DNA from: Bacteroidota bacterium
GTDB taxonomy: Bacteria > Bacteroidota > Bacteroidia > Bacteroidales > B18-G4
DNA: 5,022 bases
Assembly: GCA_003648575.1 (NCBI GenBank)
Contig: QMPN01000235.1
Coordinates: 1 to 5,022, forward strand
Reading direction: 5' to 3'
Shown: piece by piece, positions 3,535 through 5,022 of the stretch
How positions within the stretch are numbered: the stretch's first letter is position 1
Layout: each line of letters opens with the position of its first letter
Notes under the pieces: model-generated
Database searches by the model: none
The model's input: the letters and a program-made list of their open reading frames with translations, nothing else
Told to the model about the DNA's origin: nothing
Made by a program: the position numbers and the translations under genes

Positions 3535-4551
3535 GTGAAGAAGGTCCTGTCTGTATTTAATTATCTGGTATTCCTTCTTTTAGGGATGTTGTTTCTATGG
3601 TTGGCTTTCAGGAACCTGAACGGGAAAGAGATCATGGCGCAGATCATGCACGCTGATTACCTGTGGATAATCTTAGGCATGGGTGCCGGGATCCTCGCTC
3701 ATATAGTCAGGGCCGCTCGCTGGAATATCCTCATTAATTCAATGGGACACAACCCCCGGCTTTCCACAACCTTCTATGCTGTCATGACGGGATACCTTGC
3801 CAATACCGCAGTGCCGAGGCTGGGGGAAGTCACCAGGTGCGGCGTGCTCAGCAAAAAACAAAATATCCCTTTTACAGAATTACTGGGTACCGTAATTGCT
3901 GAACGCATCTTCGATATGGTTATCATGCTATTGATCATTATCTCTGTGATCATGTTCCAGCTTGGACTGGTGGGGGAATTTGTGGATAAATTCGTATTTA
4001 CTCCACTATTCTCAAATTTTGAAAATAACCTTATTCCTGCTCTTGTTATCCTGACGATATTGCTAAGCCTCCTTTTAGGCCTTATTTTCTTTTGGAAAAG
4101 ATATCGTAAGCGTTTAAGAAAGTATGCTTTTTACCGCAAATTTTCACAATTTGCAAAAGGCATGGTGGAAGGCATAAAAACCATAAAAAGAACAAAGAAC
4201 AAAGGCTTGTTCATGCTGTATACTGTCATAATCTGGGGGATGTATGCCCTGATGATATACCTGCCTTTCTTCTCCTTTGAAGCAACCTCACACCTTAATT
4301 TCGAGGATGCCCTCACAGTGATGAGCATCGGAAGCCTTGGCATCGTTGCACCTGTTCCCGGCGGCATCGGGACATATCACTTTATTGTGAAGGCCGTATT
4401 ATTTGAACTGTATGGTGTTGACCAGGCCTCGGCGGCATCATTTGCAACCATCACCCATGCTGCACAAACACTAATGATAATAATTGTGGGAGGATTGTCC
4501 TTCCTGATGTTATTTTTGCAAAAAAACAAAGTTGAAAATGAATCATCTTGA
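3535..4551 (+). CDS. UPF0104/LPG_synthase_TM family inner-membrane protein
   Basis: A 338-aa polytopic inner-membrane protein matching the family of the membrane half of MprF (lysylphosphatidylglycerol synthase/flippase, PF03706; also YbhN/UPF0104). Hydrophobic segments lie at about 5-25, 42-60, 118-150, 166-188, 226-247, 262-290 and 305-330. Family signatures are visible: RAARWNILI at 59-67, the [17 protein letters not shown] loop at 86-102, AERIFDM at 122-128, and [12 protein letters not shown] with P275-G276-G277. There is no C-terminal aminoacyl-transferase domain, so it should not make lysyl-lipid by itself; transport of a lipid across the membrane is an inference from the MprF flippase domain. 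The start is GTG at 3535, 3 nt after the panD stop; it is preferred over the ATG at codon 18, which would cut the first membrane segment. The gene overlaps rfaE2 by 14 nt, indicating translational coupling and suggesting an envelope role. Confidence 0.9.
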   Translation: MKKVLSVFNYLVFLLLGMLFLWLAFRNLNGKEIMAQIMHADYLWIILGMGAGILAHIVRAARWNILINSMGHNPRLSTTFYAVMTGYLANTAVPRLGEVTRCGVLSKKQNIPFTELLGTVIAERIFDMVIMLLIIISVIMFQLGLVGEFVDKFVFTPLFSNFENNLIPALVILTILLSLLLGLIFFWKRYRKRLRKYAFYRKFSQFAKGMVEGIKTIKRTKNKGLFMLYTVIIWGMYALMIYLPFFSFEATSHLNFEDALTVMSIGSLGIVAPVPGGIGTYHFIVKAVLFELYGVDQASAASFATITHAAQTLMIIIVGGLSFLMLFLQKNKVENESS

Positions 4552-5022
4552 GCATATAAAATCAAAGATCTGGCACATGGATCAAGAGCTCGACTGGCAA
4601 CTGGCTGTCTGGCGCTTTCATGAGAATAAGATAGTATTTACCAATGGTTGCTTTGATATACTGCACCTTGGACATGTCGACTACCTGGCCAAAGCGGCCG
4701 GGGAAGGCACACTACTCATCGTGGGTTTGAATTCGGATGCCTCAATGAAACGCATCAAAGGCAGTTCACGCCCCATCCAGGATGAAAACTCAAGGGCTAT
4801 GGCTCTTGCTGCCTTCGGCTTTGTCGATGCTGTTGTGATCTTCGAAGAAGATACACCCTACGATCTTATCAAAAGGGTTCAGCCCGATATACTTGTCAAA
4901 GGGAAAGATTATGAGCCAAAAGATATTGTCGGTGCTGATATTGTAGAGAATAAAGGTGGTAAGTTGGTGACCATGGACCTGGTTGAAGGTTATTCAACTT
5001 CTGCCATCATCGATAAGATCAA
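4538..5022 (+). CDS. rfaE2: D-glycero-beta-D-manno-heptose 1-phosphate adenylyltransferase (partial at 3' edge)
   Basis: This cytoplasmic enzyme transfers AMP from ATP to heptose 1-phosphate, giving the ADP-heptose used for the lipopolysaccharide inner core. It corresponds to the C-terminal domain of E. coli HldE (RfaE domain II), here as a separate gene without the kinase domain at its N-terminus. The window holds 161 codons and ends inside the next; the usual length of about 160-170 aa means only a few codons are missing. Motifs include the nucleotidyltransferase signature [17 protein letters not shown] at 34-50 with H43 and H46, [17 protein letters not shown] at 63-79, [10 protein letters not shown], the IVGAD segment and the terminal GYSTSAII at 151-158. 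The ATG at 4538 gives the normal [11 protein letters not shown] opening; the ATG at codon 14 would remove it. It overlaps the end of the membrane protein gene by 14 nt in another frame. The kinase partner (HldA/RfaE1) is not in the window. Confidence 0.95.
   Translation, partial: MNHLEHIKSKIWHMDQELDWQLAVWRFHENKIVFTNGCFDILHLGHVDYLAKAAGEGTLLIVGLNSDASMKRIKGSSRPIQDENSRAMALAAFGFVDAVVIFEEDTPYDLIKRVQPDILVKGKDYEPKDIVGADIVENKGGKLVTMDLVEGYSTSAIIDKI

Noticed and set aside
3535..4551. Full MprF lysylphosphatidylglycerol synthase
   Set aside because: At 338 aa only the membrane domain is present; the C-terminal aminoacyl-transferase domain is absent and the next gene is rfaE2.

Overview
The window looks like chromosomal DNA of a Bacteroidota bacterium, most likely Bacteroidales-like. 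Four lines support this: several gene starts are preceded by the Bacteroidota sigma factor -7 motif TAnnTTTG at short distance; Shine-Dalgarno sequences are largely absent; the proteins have a Bacteroidota flavour (FNR-like regulator with an N-terminal CxxC, secreted WCxDS thioredoxin-fold protein, stand-alone RfaE2); and the intergenic DNA carries degenerate G-rich heptamer filler. The species cannot be named from the sequence. No mobile element, phage gene, CRISPR array, tRNA or rRNA is visible.

Layout. On the minus strand, reading leftwards, lie a small acidic protein of unknown function (1501-1040) and a Crp/Fnr-family regulator (727-32). They are separated by a 312-bp gap that is unusually rich in inverted repeats. 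From a shared 96-bp promoter region at 1502-1597, a secreted thioredoxin-fold protein (1598-2107) is transcribed the other way. A 161-bp gap follows, made largely of heptamer tandem repeats, leading into panC (2269-3111), panD (3187-3531), a UPF0104/LPG_synthase_TM family membrane protein (3535-4551, GTG start) and rfaE2 (from 4538, running off the right edge within a few codons of its expected end).

How the genes fit together. PanC and PanD are linked by metabolism: PanD makes beta-alanine and PanC joins it to pantoate to give pantothenate, the coenzyme A precursor. The membrane protein starts 3 nt after panD and overlaps rfaE2 by 14 nt, so panD, the membrane protein and rfaE2 are probably one transcript, driven at least by a promoter immediately before panD. 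RfaE2 makes ADP-heptose for the lipopolysaccharide core, so the right part of the window joins cofactor synthesis to envelope synthesis. The left part holds regulation and possible redox functions with no demonstrated link to the right part.

The coding content is mostly ordinary housekeeping. The points most worth a second look are the heptamer arrays between the thioredoxin-fold gene and panC, the cluster of inverted repeats upstream of the Crp/Fnr gene, the partial FNR-type cysteine set in that regulator, and the unrecognised acidic protein. No clear new biological system was found.
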